A stretch of DNA of 5,901 nucleotides from JAFGQE01 sp046484775 (GTDB lineage: Bacteria > Bacillota > Clostridia > DUPQ01): NCBI GenBank assembly GCA_046484775.1, contig JAWOIG010000072.1, positions 1 through 5,901 on the forward strand. The letters run 5' to 3'. The notes under the pieces are model-generated. The model was given only the letters and a program-made list of their open reading frames with translations, searched no databases and was not told the DNA's origin. The position numbers and the translations under genes are program-made. Position 1 is the first letter of the stretch. Every line of letters begins with the position of its first letter. Positions 5,784-5,901 of this stretch are shown here, piece after piece.

Positions 5784-5901
5784 ATGAAAAGAAATACCAA
5801 TACGGTGCTTAATGTTGTATTTGCCGTCGTAATTCTAATGGCGGGATTCGGCAGGAGCGCCGCCGGGCAGGACCTTGTGCTTGCAAGCGTTGATTATGTC
5901 G
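5784..5901 (+). CDS. exported protein, N-terminal signal peptide only (partial)
   Basis: Only the first 39 codons are inside the window, so the family cannot be recognised. They read as a signal peptide: a positive start (MKRNTN), a hydrophobic core (about residues 8-22, VLNVVFAVVILMAGF), then RSAAGQ, which offers small residues for signal peptidase I cleavage, for example after SAA or SAAG. The mature part would begin near QDLVLASVDYV. An uncleaved membrane anchor is the alternative. No lipobox cysteine is present, so it is not a lipoprotein. It has its own strong promoter and ribosome site. Being an exported protein and a gene is well supported; the function is unknown. Confidence 0.75.
   Translation, partial: MKRNTNTVLNVVFAVVILMAGFGRSAAGQDLVLASVDYV

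Overview
The window carries four recognisable complete genes and two fragments, all on the + strand and tightly packed. It looks like chromosomal DNA of a low-to-mid GC Gram-positive bacterium, most likely a clostridial Firmicute. Reasons: strong GGAGG ribosome sites, sigma-A-type promoters with TATAAT boxes, U-tailed terminators, a Bacillus/Clostridium-type LexA box, a nuclease-helicase fusion of a type I recall from Clostridia, and an nnr-alr gene pair. No species can be named from this sequence. No tRNA, rRNA, CRISPR array, insertion sequence or phage gene is visible, and no gene-free stretch exceeds 300 bases.

Layout: 1-52 holds what may be the last codons of an upstream gene. A YbgC/FadM-type hotdog acyl-CoA thioesterase follows (to 510). 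Its start is abnormal: the only good ATG with a ribosome site (65) lies in another frame, and the conserved N-terminal strand is readable upstream of the first in-frame TTG (115). Two near-identical terminator hairpins in tandem (525-553 and 563-594) isolate it from the next unit.

That unit begins with a TATAAT box (599-604) and a near-consensus LexA/DinR operator (610-623) over the expected transcription start. A GGAGG site then leads to a GTG start (633) for a 790-residue protein. It joins an N-terminal RecB/Cas4-like PD-(D/E)XK nuclease domain to a DinG/XPD (Rad3) superfamily 2 helicase with four putative Fe-S cysteines. Domain content and operator together suggest a DNA-damage-inducible repair enzyme.

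Then comes nnr (3018-4547), a bifunctional NAD(P)HX epimerase/dehydratase, with no Shine-Dalgarno sequence. An extended -10 element built over the helicase stop codon sits six bases before its ATG, so it may also be made as a leaderless mRNA. alr (4551-5705), alanine racemase, follows after 3 bases and supplies D-alanine for peptidoglycan. After alr, a near-perfect sigma-A promoter (5716-5744) and a strong ribosome site drive a new gene at 5784. Only its first 39 residues, which look like a signal peptide, are inside the window.
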